This document shows, one piece after another, positions 53,681-62,132 of a stretch of DNA of 64,000 nucleotides. A program made the translations under genes and the position numbers. Below the pieces are notes generated by a model, which was not told where the DNA came from, ran no database searches, and saw only the letters and a program-made list of their open reading frames with translations. The stretch's first letter is position 1. Each line of letters starts with the position of its first letter. Source of the stretch: Tenacibaculum sp. MAR_2010_89 (GTDB lineage: Bacteria; Bacteroidota; Bacteroidia; Flavobacteriales; Flavobacteriaceae); the NCBI RefSeq assembly GCF_900105985.1, contig NZ_FNUB01000005.1, positions 3,286,001-3,350,000 on the forward strand. The letters are read 5' to 3'.

Positions 53681-54328
53681 TTACCATTGTCCTTCATAAT
53701 AAATAACTCTTTTTCTATCACCAATAACTTTAAAGTTCTGACTTTTTGAAAAAGTTCCATCTTTATAATTCATAGTATCAACTTTCATCTCCTTTGGTAA
53801 ATCATAGCTTAACGAAAATGAATAATCTGGTAAAAAACCATCATAATCATACCTAAAACTTATGTTCTCGGCTTTTATCGGTAACTTGGGAAACCATTTA
53901 ATTTTTGTTATTTCTAAATATTCTTTTCCTGTCAAATTCTCAGCTTGGGTTCCGTAAGCAAGCTCTATTCCTACATTACTGATTTTTTTTAATGCTTCCT
54001 CACGAAATTCACTATTTGTTATTTTGTTGCTATATATTCTCATTCCATAATCAATATAAAAATATGAGTTGATTATTAAAATAAAAACTACAACTATTCC
54101 TATTCTTGTTTTTAATGATTCAACATTTAATTTTCGGAAAACTATAGTCAAAACTCCTATAAGAACTAGCCCTACTAGTGATATTCCAATTAATTTCAAA
54201 AACTCAATTGGACGAACTAACTTATTAAATTCTAACTCAAATTTATCTGTCCAAAACAAAAGTAAGATTGTTAGAAATAGTAAATTTAAAAGGATGATTA
54301 TTAAATATTTCAATGATTTTTTAATCAT
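53681..54328 (-). CDS. hypothetical membrane protein
   Basis: A 215-residue protein with three N-terminal transmembrane helices (about 7-26, 45-64, 76-93) and a periplasmic beta-rich C-terminal domain of about 120 residues (ENISFRYDYDGFLPDYSFSL, QNFKVIGDRKRVIYYEGQW). No family recognised. It lies 46 bp upstream of the AraC gene on the same strand but is probably an independent unit. Confidence 0.7.
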   Translation of the reverse strand: MIKKSLKYLIIILLNLLFLTILLLFWTDKFELEFNKLVRPIEFLKLIGISLVGLVLIGVLTIVFRKLNVESLKTRIGIVVVFILIINSYFYIDYGMRIYSNKITNSEFREEALKKISNVGIELAYGTQAENLTGKEYLEITKIKWFPKLPIKAENISFRYDYDGFLPDYSFSLSYDLPKEMKVDTMNYKDGTFSKSQNFKVIGDRKRVIYYEGQW

Positions 54329-54520
54329 TTATTTAGTATTAATTCCATCAAATATAAATATTGCTATAATTTTAACGTAAAAATACTTGAAATTAATTGT
54401 TGAAGCTATTTATGATTTTATTGGTTATTCATCCTTTTTTCGTAATGAACATTTATATTCTTACATCAGTATAACAATATGTTATATCAAAAATAAGATT
54501 ACAGACGATTGCAACTAATT

Positions 54521-56005
54521 TTAGTTAAAGTTTAATTTTCTTAAATACTCTCTTGTTACTTTCGATACTTCTTTTGAATGTTTTCCAAACCATATCCAAT
54601 GATCTGCATCTTTAACTGTATAAAACTGGATATCATTACCTAATACACTCATTTGTTTGTAAAAATATTGAGCAGTTTCATAAGGACAGTTTTTATCTTT
54701 ATCTCCATGAATTAAAAGCATTTTTACTTTACTCTTTTTTAACAAATGATTTGGTGAAATTTCTTTTACTACATCTTTATTTAGTTTTTTTTCAACTATC
54801 CATCTATTAGAGTTTGTTGTTAAATCATAAACTCCAGAATTTACAACAATAACGTTTGGCATTGCACTTGTTTTAAGGTTATCGGATTTTTCATTCCAAT
54901 TATTAACCAATGAAATTGCTAAAGACAAATGCCCACCTGCTGAATTACCAGTAGCTATAATTTTATTTACATTAATATTGTATACTTCAGAGTTCTCTCT
55001 TATCCAACGTATTGAAGATTTTGCATCTTTAACAGCTTCAAAAGGATAAGTATTCTGTTTCCCTTTAATTCTATACTCAACTACAGCAACTACCCAACCC
55101 TGTTTCGCATACTCCTCTGCTGTACTAAAAAACCAATCTGGTTTACCTTCAGACCAACTACCTCCATGAAATTGAACTATAGTTGGTCGGTTTCCTTTAA
55201 ATTTTTCTTTATTAGGTAAAAAAAGATGTAGCTCTAATTTAAAACCATCAACTTCTTTATACGTTTCTATACTATGATTTTCTCTCTCCTTTTTATGAGA
55301 GGTATACAGTTTACTTATGTTTTCTTTATATTCTGCTGTTTTACAAGTCATCATAAAGCTTGAATATATCTTATTTATATTTTTTATTCCTAAATTATTA
55401 ATATGATGCTTTATATACTTATGCTTCCAAAAATCACTAATTTTAGTAGTAGTAAACACCTCATCTATCACGCTCAAATCTGCTTGTAACTGTTGATTGT
55501 CTGATTTTCCAAAAACACTATTTTCTAATTTTTTATTTGCTTCAATTCTTATATAAGATGCTACATAATCTTTTAAATCTTTTGTTAAAAAAAACGTTGT
55601 ATCATTAAATACTTTAATATTTTTATTAAGTTTTGATTGATTTTTTTTAGATAGAACTATATTTTTTCCTGTATATCTTTTATGTAGTTCAGGATATTCT
55701 AAGATTAATTTATCGAAAGCTAATTTAATTAACACTGTTTCCTCATTAAACGTTTTTTGGTCTAATTTACCTTTATTCTTATTGAGATAACTTGTGAATA
55801 TAAGTTGTAATGAATCTATCTTTTGTGTGAAAATATTCTGATTGAGAATATTTAGCTGATAACTATTTCCTTTAATATAATTCCACATAGGAATTGCAAA
55901 TTCTGTTTGTTTTTCTATATAGTGTTTTTTATTTTTTTCAAAATCTACATTCTTACAGCTTTGCAAAAGAATTATAAATAATATAACGATTAATTTAACT
56001 TTCAT
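54521..56005 (-). CDS. alpha/beta hydrolase lipoprotein (HSL/carboxylesterase type) with unknown N-terminal domain
   Basis: A 494-residue lipoprotein (lipobox LQSC, Cys17). The N-terminal 220 residues are helical, rich in Lys and Asn, and unassigned. The C-terminal hydrolase domain (about 240-494) has the oxyanion motif HGGSWSEGK, nucleophile GNSAGGH, acid in HGDKDKNCPYE and the catalytic His in DADHWIWF. This fits the carboxylesterase/BD-FAE family acting on acylated sugars or esters in the periplasm. A 21-bp gap separates it from the upstream XRE-NTF2 regulator, which probably controls it. Confidence 0.88.
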   Translation of the reverse strand: MKVKLIVILFIILLQSCKNVDFEKNKKHYIEKQTEFAIPMWNYIKGNSYQLNILNQNIFTQKIDSLQLIFTSYLNKNKGKLDQKTFNEETVLIKLAFDKLILEYPELHKRYTGKNIVLSKKNQSKLNKNIKVFNDTTFFLTKDLKDYVASYIRIEANKKLENSVFGKSDNQQLQADLSVIDEVFTTTKISDFWKHKYIKHHINNLGIKNINKIYSSFMMTCKTAEYKENISKLYTSHKKERENHSIETYKEVDGFKLELHLFLPNKEKFKGNRPTIVQFHGGSWSEGKPDWFFSTAEEYAKQGWVVAVVEYRIKGKQNTYPFEAVKDAKSSIRWIRENSEVYNINVNKIIATGNSAGGHLSLAISLVNNWNEKSDNLKTSAMPNVIVVNSGVYDLTTNSNRWIVEKKLNKDVVKEISPNHLLKKSKVKMLLIHGDKDKNCPYETAQYFYKQMSVLGNDIQFYTVKDADHWIWFGKHSKEVSKVTREYLRKLNFN

Positions 56006-56026
56006 AAGTTTAATTTTAGTGGCTGA

Positions 56027-56719
56027 TTAATTACGAAAAACATCATTTATGATTAACCATTTTCCATTTTTAAAATGCCATTCTGTAATCCCAATTTGAT
56101 TACTAGTTTTTCCTTTATAACTATACGTATTTTTATATTTTTCTACAGCAATCATATTACTTACACTAATAGACAAAGATTTATATTCAATTAATTCATA
56201 ATCATTTTTTACAATATTATCCATCATTTCACTAATTTGAATCTTTCCACATATTGAGTTTAAAATACATGCATTATCATCGTATAAAGTAAGTACTGAA
56301 TCAACTTGCTTGTTGTTCATCCATTTTTTTATATTAGATTGATTTTTTTGTATAAATTCAGAAACTTCTTCAGCTGACTGTTTCTTAAAGTTTGAGATAA
56401 CTTGAAAACCAATAATAGATACAATAGAGGTTGTTAAAATTAAAAGGATAGTTATTATTACATTTTTTTGAGGCTTATTTAAGTTTTCTTTTACCGAAGA
56501 CTTTTTATTCAACGGAATAAAACCATCAAAATCTAGAATCTTAAATATCATTTTAAGAGTATAGCTTCTAGGTGTAACTTCTGTAGATTCTATTCTTTGA
56601 ATAGTTCTTAAACTTAAATTACACTTTTCTGCTAGTTCTGTTTGAGTTAAACCTTTTGCTAATCTTAACTCTATTATTTTTTTTCCTAATTGTGGTTGCT
56701 CCATTATGTCTAAATTCAA
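56027..56719 (-). CDS. membrane-anchored XRE regulator with NTF2/SnoaL-like domain
   Basis: A 230-residue protein (or 225 from the ATG at 56704, MEQPQLGKKI). An XRE helix-turn-helix at about 12-65 (RLAKGLTQTELAEKCNLS) is followed by a linker, one transmembrane helix at about 90-112 (NVIITILLILTTSIVSIIGF) and a C-terminal DUF4440/SnoaL-like domain (KQVDSVLTLYDDNACIL, SNQIGITEWHFKNGKWLII). The C-terminal domain would be periplasmic. A one-component transmembrane regulator is inferred, probably of the adjacent hydrolase gene. Confidence 0.85.
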   Translation of the reverse strand: MNLDIMEQPQLGKKIIELRLAKGLTQTELAEKCNLSLRTIQRIESTEVTPRSYTLKMIFKILDFDGFIPLNKKSSVKENLNKPQKNVIITILLILTTSIVSIIGFQVISNFKKQSAEEVSEFIQKNQSNIKKWMNNKQVDSVLTLYDDNACILNSICGKIQISEMMDNIVKNDYELIEYKSLSISVSNMIAVEKYKNTYSYKGKTSNQIGITEWHFKNGKWLIINDVFRN

Positions 56720-57065
56720 TGCAAGATTAAATCAATCTTTAATTCCTATCAAATTTAAACAATGTATTTAATACGTCATTAATATGACATTTACGTAGTA
56801 AGCTTAGTTTTCATGTGACTTTTAGGGCTAGGAACACATTACCTCAATGTTTAATAAAACTATGAAAAAAAGACAAATTCTTATTCTGTTTTTGATATAT
56901 AAGCACATTGATTTGATAACATTTACTTTTACAGAGAAAATACCCTAAACTACATAAGTTTATTAAATATTACTAAAACTCAACCTAAGTGTAATTGACT
57001 AAATCGTTTATGTAGTAAATCGAAGAAATCTATTTAATATAGCTTAAGAAATGGTGTGTCCAATT
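56720..57065. other. 346-bp gene-free stretch
   Basis: Very A/T-rich. Only a 28-codon ATG ORF at 56862 (plus) stands out and it is not convincing. The region should hold the promoter of the XRE-NTF2 regulator, reading left. No repeats or hairpins of note. Confidence 0.5.
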
Positions 57066-57458
57066 CTATTTTGATGTAAAACTTATCTTTTTACAATACT
57101 GAATTAGCTTTTCTCTATAACGCCAAGGTTTTGTTTTCCCTGGTAAACGACTTAACCAATGACTATTTGGACCTTTACTACCTGGACGTTTATTTGCTAG
57201 TTCAAAAGAAGTAGGAAGAAGTTTCTTACTCATAACAGTTATAAACTCTTCAAATTGAGCTTCGCTAGTAAACTCAAATATAAAACCATCAAATTCAATA
57301 GTCAATTTTCGATAACCTTGAACTCCATCTTTAATTGGTGCAGGAGGATTAAATTTCTCTGATTTAGACCAAATACTTTTTCCTTCCTCTATATGAACCC
57401 AATAAGCCATAGAGCTACTTTTCCAGTCAGATACATACCCAAACTCTACTCTTTTCAT
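57066..57458 (-). CDS. hypothetical protein of the short-gene cluster
   Basis: A 130-residue soluble basic protein, no signal peptide. It starts MKRVEFGYVSDWKSSSMAYW and ends GSKGPNSHWLSRLPGKTKPW... The pattern WVHIEEGKSIWSKSEKF and GYRKLTIEFDGF suggests a small beta-rich domain. Family not recognised. Downstream-most gene of the minus-strand cluster, 32 bp after the lipocalin-like gene. Confidence 0.7.
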   Translation of the reverse strand: MKRVEFGYVSDWKSSSMAYWVHIEEGKSIWSKSEKFNPPAPIKDGVQGYRKLTIEFDGFIFEFTSEAQFEEFITVMSKKLLPTSFELANKRPGSKGPNSHWLSRLPGKTKPWRYREKLIQYCKKISFTSK

Positions 57459-57490
57459 TTTTAAAATTACTTACAACCCATTATAAAAGT

Positions 57491-57943
57491 TTATAATTTC
57501 ACAAACTCAACGTAAGAATAAGATACTTGACTAGTATCATCACATATTTTTGTAGGGTCGGTACTGTAATAGCCTATTTTTAATATATTATTTTTAAACT
57601 CAGTAAATGTAAAATCATCTGCATTTTCAAGAGTTATCACTAATTCATTATTATTTAATTTCCAATTCCCTTTTGTTGACTTTAAAACACAGTCATTATT
57701 GTAAAATCTGAAATCATTTAAAATAATATTACCGTTCTCTAAAATAGATATTGTTATTTTTTTCTCACACTGATTTAATCCTAAATCTTGTATTGTCTTA
57801 GAAGAACAAGAATATGCCTTTTTTGTAATTTTCCAATCTCCAATAATTGACACTGAACCTGAATTAGAATTCTCATCACTTGTACATGATGAGAAAATTA
57901 TAAAGATGATTAATAGCCTATAAAATAATTTCATTTTTTTCAT
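57491..57943 (-). CDS. lipocalin-like lipoprotein
   Basis: A 150-residue lipoprotein (lipobox FSSC, Cys20, followed by TSDE). The mature part shows the lipocalin-like pattern of Bacteroidota: IIGDWKITKKAYSC near residue 34, GNIILNDFRFYNNDCVLKST, KGNWKLNNNELVITLE. Four cysteines could form disulfides. It begins 9 bp after the membrane protein gene. Function unknown; small periplasmic ligand binding is the family expectation. Confidence 0.82.
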   Translation of the reverse strand: MKKMKLFYRLLIIFIIFSSCTSDENSNSGSVSIIGDWKITKKAYSCSSKTIQDLGLNQCEKKITISILENGNIILNDFRFYNNDCVLKSTKGNWKLNNNELVITLENADDFTFTEFKNNILKIGYYSTDPTKICDDTSQVSYSYVEFVKL

Positions 57944-57952
57944 TCTTAATTG

Positions 57953-58624
57953 TTATCCTTGTAAATAAAGAGCATTCATTCCTATACCAATATCATAAGC
58001 ATGAGGCTTCCATTTGGTATTAGATTTTATGTAAATTTTTTCTGCTGTATTCAAATAACTATATTGATTCTTTGAGTTAGTATCAACAGGAACTTCCCAA
58101 AGTATTTCTTTAGCTTTCACTACTTTTAAATAGCTACTTGTATAAAATATTATCCTTGGACTTTTAACTTTCAAAATGCATTTATCACTAAAATTAATAG
58201 TCAGTATATCATTATCCGAATTAAAATTTAAAGAATCTAATTGATGTCTTGTATCCAACTGTCTACCTTGCCAATCTCCCCAAATTGATACTGTTACACC
58301 TTTATTAAAACTCGGTTTATTTTTAGAAAATAGATTTGTTAATTCTTCAGGAGTTAATTTCAATACGTCACTACCTAGTGTTGGCTCTAATTCATCTAAA
58401 TCATAGGTTGCGTTATCACCAGATATTACAGAAAGAACTCCTCTTTTTATTATCAAATTAAAAAGTGATCTACTTAAAAAAACACCTACACTAAAAACTG
58501 CTATTGCAATAATTATATTGTAAGGGGAATTCAACTCTGAATATATTACAGCGCTTAAAAAACTAAATCCAAGAAAAAGAAGTAATGCTTGTAAAAATGC
58601 TACTATAGTTCTAAATATCTTCAT
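57953..58624 (-). CDS. hypothetical membrane protein
   Basis: A 223-residue protein with two N-terminal transmembrane helices (about 7-28 and 35-54) and a soluble beta-rich domain of about 160 residues (KGVTVSIWGDWQGRQLDTRH, ILTINFSDKCILKVKSPRII). No family recognised. Together with the lipocalin-like gene (9-bp spacing) it may form a small operon. Confidence 0.7.
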   Translation of the reverse strand: MKIFRTIVAFLQALLLFLGFSFLSAVIYSELNSPYNIIIAIAVFSVGVFLSRSLFNLIIKRGVLSVISGDNATYDLDELEPTLGSDVLKLTPEELTNLFSKNKPSFNKGVTVSIWGDWQGRQLDTRHQLDSLNFNSDNDILTINFSDKCILKVKSPRIIFYTSSYLKVVKAKEILWEVPVDTNSKNQYSYLNTAEKIYIKSNTKWKPHAYDIGIGMNALYLQG

Positions 58625-58794
58625 TCTATTACCATTAACAATTTAATAAAGTTTAAAAGTGATCGCTTTATGTTTTTTAAAAACACAATTCTATTTCTTT
58701 TTAATTAAAAAAATGCTAATTAAAAGAAATAATTAAGGTTTTATAAATAAACTTAGAATAAAAGTAAATTCATAAGTTCGAACAATACTTATAC

Positions 58795-59199
58795 TTATTG
58801 TTTTCTTAATTTTTCATTAAAAGACTTATTTTCTTTTAAAATTTTATTTTGCGAATATCCTCTAATTAAAAATGAAATTCCAGTAGTTAATATAATTCCA
58901 CCAAATAAAATAGACAATAAGAATAATACTAAAACTCCAGATACTACTAAAAAAGCTCCATAATTAATATTCTTTTGAGGGTTTAAGGAACCATATTGGC
59001 TTTTAGCAGTTCCTGCAGCGTCAAGTTTCATTTTCAACTTTCTTTCAGCTTCTTTTTCATCTTTAGAAAAAAAATTACATTTATTTTCAAATTTAGGTTT
59101 TTGACTAGTTAAACCACATACAAGCCCAGTGTTAAAATCAACTTTTCTATTTGTACATATCCCACAAAAAATCATTCTTTCTTCTAATGTCATTTTCAA
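58795..59199 (-). CDS. small membrane protein with N-terminal Cys motif
   Basis: A 134-residue protein. Four cysteines in the pattern FCGICTNRK ... GLVCGL ... NKCNFF look like a zinc ribbon; two transmembrane helices follow at about 80-112 (GAFLVVSGVLVLFLLSILFG). The middle segment KLKMKLDAAGTAKSQYGSLN is recognisable from other flavobacterial proteins of unknown function. MKM or the second MTL may be the start. Confidence 0.78.
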   Translation of the reverse strand: MKMTLEERMIFCGICTNRKVDFNTGLVCGLTSQKPKFENKCNFFSKDEKEAERKLKMKLDAAGTAKSQYGSLNPQKNINYGAFLVVSGVLVLFLLSILFGGIILTTGISFLIRGYSQNKILKENKSFNEKLRKQ

Positions 59200-59330
59200 T
59201 TTTTATTTTAGTAAGCATTGGCAATTTTATTTTGTCCAATTACTTTATTAAGTCTTTTTAATTTAATCTTTACCAGCTCGATGCAAACACCACCAACCGA
59301 ACTCAGTTTCAATACATAACTAAAAAGCTC

Positions 59331-59669
59331 CTACTTCATCCATTTAGCAAACACTTTCTTTAATTTTTCTTCTTTTAAACTACATTGTTTTGAAATATAT
59401 GGTATCAAGTCGACCACATAAGTTTTAAGGCTGATTTGTTTAAAGCTAGCTATTTTATAATACTTAAGAAGTAAACTCATATGTTCTTCTGTAGCATTTT
59501 CAAGACATTCTTTAATAAACGTATTTTGATTTTCTTCGTTTATCGTATCTTGATATTACAATAAGCATTTTTTCACAGAGATAGCAACATTATCTAAGAC
59601 AACTACATCTTGAGAGCATGAGAATTGAATAAATGAAGTAAACAGAAAAGTAAATATAACTTTTTTCAT
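59331..59669 (-). pseudogene. small lipoprotein gene interrupted by one in-frame TAA
   Basis: On the minus strand an ATG at 59669 opens MKKVIFTFLFTSFIQFSCSQ, a signal peptide with lipobox (Cys18). After 37 codons there is a TAA (59558-59556), then the same frame runs on for 75 codons (YQDTINEENQNTF ... LKKVFAKWMK) to a TAG at 59333-59331. Total 113 codons. The second part has a helical pattern with Cys residues (KECLENATEE, ISKQCSLKEE). The gene fills the otherwise empty 59200-59723 gap. Nonsense mutation or base error. Confidence 0.7.
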
Positions 59670-59723
59670 AATAGCTTTTTTGCCCAAATTTAAAGAATAA
59701 TTCGAATAAAAAAAGTGTATTTC

Positions 59724-60209
59724 TTATTTTTTACATCCCACTTTACTAAGCTCTTCATTATTCATTTTTAAAAGGTAATTTTCAAGAAAGTCTAGTTTTT
59801 TCAAAATGTTTTTTTGAGTTTTTTGAAAAACTATTTTTGAAATTATGTTATACGGAAATCTTAAATTGAATTTATAAGTAATTTTTAAAATGGTTTTATC
59901 ATTTTCAATTGAAATATAATTCCAAATACCAATGAAGTCCTTGAAAACGTTTGATTTATTTAGCATCTGAATTGATATTTCATTTGGAGTATCAAACGTT
60001 AAATATTCAGTATCCATTCTTATTCCTTCTATTGATTTGGTGTAAACTTTTGCTCCTTTTTTAAGCCCAGTATAATCATCAAGAAAACCTATTTCAAGAG
60101 TTTGTTTGTCCCATTTTTTTCGGTTGGTAAAATCTTGGGTAAATTCAAACAACCATTCAATATTTTTATTTAGAGTAATTTTTTCAGATATGGTGTTTTT
60201 TAACTTCAA
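59724..60209 (-). CDS. SRPBCC (polyketide cyclase-like) family protein
   Basis: A 161-residue single-domain protein with the helix-grip pattern: ISEKITLNKNIEWLFEFTQD, NRKKWDKQTLEIGFL, YISIENDKTILKITYKFNLR, and a last helix FQKTQKNILKKLDFLENYLL. No signal peptide. Ligand and function unknown; members of the family are often small lipid or co-factor binders, or stray genes in toxin-immunity clusters. Confidence 0.85.
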   Translation of the reverse strand: MKLKNTISEKITLNKNIEWLFEFTQDFTNRKKWDKQTLEIGFLDDYTGLKKGAKVYTKSIEGIRMDTEYLTFDTPNEISIQMLNKSNVFKDFIGIWNYISIENDKTILKITYKFNLRFPYNIISKIVFQKTQKNILKKLDFLENYLLKMNNEELSKVGCKK

Positions 60210-60234
60210 TTTTTATCGTTCAATGTAATAAAAT

Positions 60235-60654
60235 TTAATTTTTATATAACTCTTCTATTAACAAATCATCTCTCTTAATAAAGTGTTCCAAATATTTCAA
60301 TGACTTATTAAAACTAATCGACCAAATATCATCAACAACCATTTTTTCTTTCTCTCCTAATAATCCGAATAAAACCTTAACTTTTTTTGGCCTAGAATAC
60401 CATAAAGAGAATTCTAGTGCTTGATTTTTGTCAAAATTAGCAGTCATACAAAAGCTAGTTCCTTTTTCAATACAAGTAAAATCAAGAGCAGGATTGAAAT
60501 AGACATCTTTTTCTTTTAAAGACCTTAAATGATTTAGTTTATCAATCCATGGATAGTTCTCAGCTATTTCAATAACTTCACTTCCAGATAAAGGAGTATT
60601 TCTGTATTCAATATTTTCTTTTTCTGGATAGCAAATAGAATATTTATAAGTCAT
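60235..60654 (-). CDS. hypothetical small soluble protein (immunity-like)
   Basis: A 139-residue soluble acidic/aromatic protein (MTYKYSICYPEKENIEYRNT ... FIKRDDLLIEELYKN). The combination of small size, aromatic motifs (FSLWYSRPKKVKVLFGLLGE), no signal peptide, and location in a run of similar genes is typical for immunity proteins, but no family is recognised. Confidence 0.65.
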   Translation of the reverse strand: MTYKYSICYPEKENIEYRNTPLSGSEVIEIAENYPWIDKLNHLRSLKEKDVYFNPALDFTCIEKGTSFCMTANFDKNQALEFSLWYSRPKKVKVLFGLLGEKEKMVVDDIWSISFNKSLKYLEHFIKRDDLLIEELYKN

Positions 60655-60697
60655 ATACTTTTAAACCTTTTAAATAATACTTAATTCTTTTTCTTAG

Positions 60698-61477
60698 TTA
60701 AAACCCTGTAACAAACAACCTTCTAGCACCTCTTAATCCACATTTTTGATATTTATTATAGGCTTTAGAAGCAGCTTCTTTAATTTGAATACCTTTCTGT
60801 TTTTTTACCCAAGAGTTTAAAGCTGCCTCTAGCGTGTATGCTTCAGGTGCCATTAAATTTGTAGTCCATAAAATAGGATTGGCTTTTGATTTAATTATTT
60901 CATTTTGAAAATAATTTTTACTAGCACAAGCTAAAATTATAGCATCTATTTTTTTTGATGGAGTCTGCTTATATTTTAAGTTAACTTTAAACTCCATTAA
61001 TCCATCATGACCTATATAAGCAACTAATTCTGAGTTTCCACCAAATTCTAAATTTATCTCATTATAATTGATTCTTCTTTTAAAATTATTATTGGACGCT
61101 AATAAAAATTCTTCGGTACAAACTTTAATTTTTTCTCCATCATAAGCTTCAGCTAATAAGTAAATATTTTTAGTTTTATGTTTAAACAATATGCTTTCAA
61201 GTATGTTTGTATTTTTCGATGTAATCATTTTTTTATACACCCAATCATTTGATTTATTTTTCAAGAAATTTTTAACCCCGTACAAAGCTCCCCAATAAAG
61301 GTTGTTTTTAGGGTCTTGCCCGTTGCCTATTAATTTTGGAACAGGAACTATTCCTTGATTTATATTATCGCATAAAGCAACAAAAACATGAATTGTTTTA
61401 GTTTTTTTTTGACTTTTATTTTGTCCAAAACTTAATGTACACGATATAAGCGCTATGAGTAATCCTATTTTTTTCAT
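60698..61477 (-). CDS. exported protein with a caspase/gingipain-like (clan CD) His-Cys pattern
   Basis: A 259-residue protein with signal peptide (to SFGQ). The domain starts with a strand ending VFVALCDNIN. Two later hydrophobic strands end in the residues expected of clan CD cysteine peptidases: LVAYIGHDG with His157-Asp-Gly, and DAIILACAS with Cys184. A conserved-looking C terminus follows (NPILWTTNLMAPEAYTLEAA, KAYNKYQKCGLRGARRLF). The H-to-C distance of 27 residues is short compared with gingipains and caspases. I also recall unnamed homologues with the last block, so the family is real; catalysis is untested. Starts 1 bp after the DUF6714-like gene. Confidence 0.6.
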   Translation of the reverse strand: MKKIGLLIALISCTLSFGQNKSQKKTKTIHVFVALCDNINQGIVPVPKLIGNGQDPKNNLYWGALYGVKNFLKNKSNDWVYKKMITSKNTNILESILFKHKTKNIYLLAEAYDGEKIKVCTEEFLLASNNNFKRRINYNEINLEFGGNSELVAYIGHDGLMEFKVNLKYKQTPSKKIDAIILACASKNYFQNEIIKSKANPILWTTNLMAPEAYTLEAALNSWVKKQKGIQIKEAASKAYNKYQKCGLRGARRLFVTGF

Positions 61478-61478
61478 A

Positions 61479-62093
61479 TTAATTATTTATTTTTAATTTT
61501 TGCTTCAAACATATTGACGCTTCATACAATTGGATAAAATATTTATCATATAAAACTGCATTAGATAATAAACCAAATTCTTTAGCTTTATCACTTTTAT
61601 AATAATCTCTTACCTCATTCATTCTGTACTCAATAAATTTCACTAAACACATTAATTGTTTATGATTGAATAGCGAAAAACACTCCTCATAAAACTTTTT
61701 ATTTTGATTATCATTTTCATCAGATAAATGCTTTGTTATAGCTATTAAATGATCTGTTATATCAGGTTTATAAAACTCTTCGATCATTCCCTTTTCGATC
61801 AACTTTTTTTCTTCCTCTTTATATACATCTAATGATACAAGTAAATATTTAGGCATATGAAATAGCATTCCTTTAGCATCAAAAAAAGTGATGGAACTAT
61901 TACAAGCATATAAATCTATCAAAGATATTTTTGTCCAATCATTTCTTTCATCTTTAGCTCTTAGTTTTCTACATTCTTTAGCAGTCAATCTATCATCATG
62001 CCCTTGCGCTTCCCATAGACCTATACCTTCTTCAAGTTTTATATTTTTAAAAACCTCGTTGATATTTCTAATTAATTCTTCTTTTTTAATCAT
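61479..62093 (-). CDS. DUF6714-like family protein
   Basis: A 204-residue soluble protein. The pattern LEEGIGLWEAQGHDDRLTAK, ERNDWTKISLIDLYACNSSI and FFDAKGMLFHMPKYLL matches DUF6714 as I remember it, a family frequent in toxin-immunity neighbourhoods. No signal peptide. It adjoins the putative clan CD gene with a 1-bp gap (stop/start), so the two are co-transcribed. Confidence 0.75.
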   Translation of the reverse strand: MIKKEELIRNINEVFKNIKLEEGIGLWEAQGHDDRLTAKECRKLRAKDERNDWTKISLIDLYACNSSITFFDAKGMLFHMPKYLLVSLDVYKEEEKKLIEKGMIEEFYKPDITDHLIAITKHLSDENDNQNKKFYEECFSLFNHKQLMCLVKFIEYRMNEVRDYYKSDKAKEFGLLSNAVLYDKYFIQLYEASICLKQKLKINN

Positions 62094-62132
62094 TTAAACA
62101 AATTAGCCAAAGTAAAAAGCTATTTAAAACCA

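Noticed and set aside
56862..56951. 28-codon ATG ORF in the gap after the XRE-NTF2 gene
   Set aside because: Too short, no promoter or operon context, and the composition fits random A/T-rich sequence.
57255..57275. Possible attachment-site copy of the tRNA-Met 3' end (GCTTCGCTAG)
   Set aside because: Only eight bases agree (CTTCGCTA), they lie inside a reading frame and the flanks do not match.
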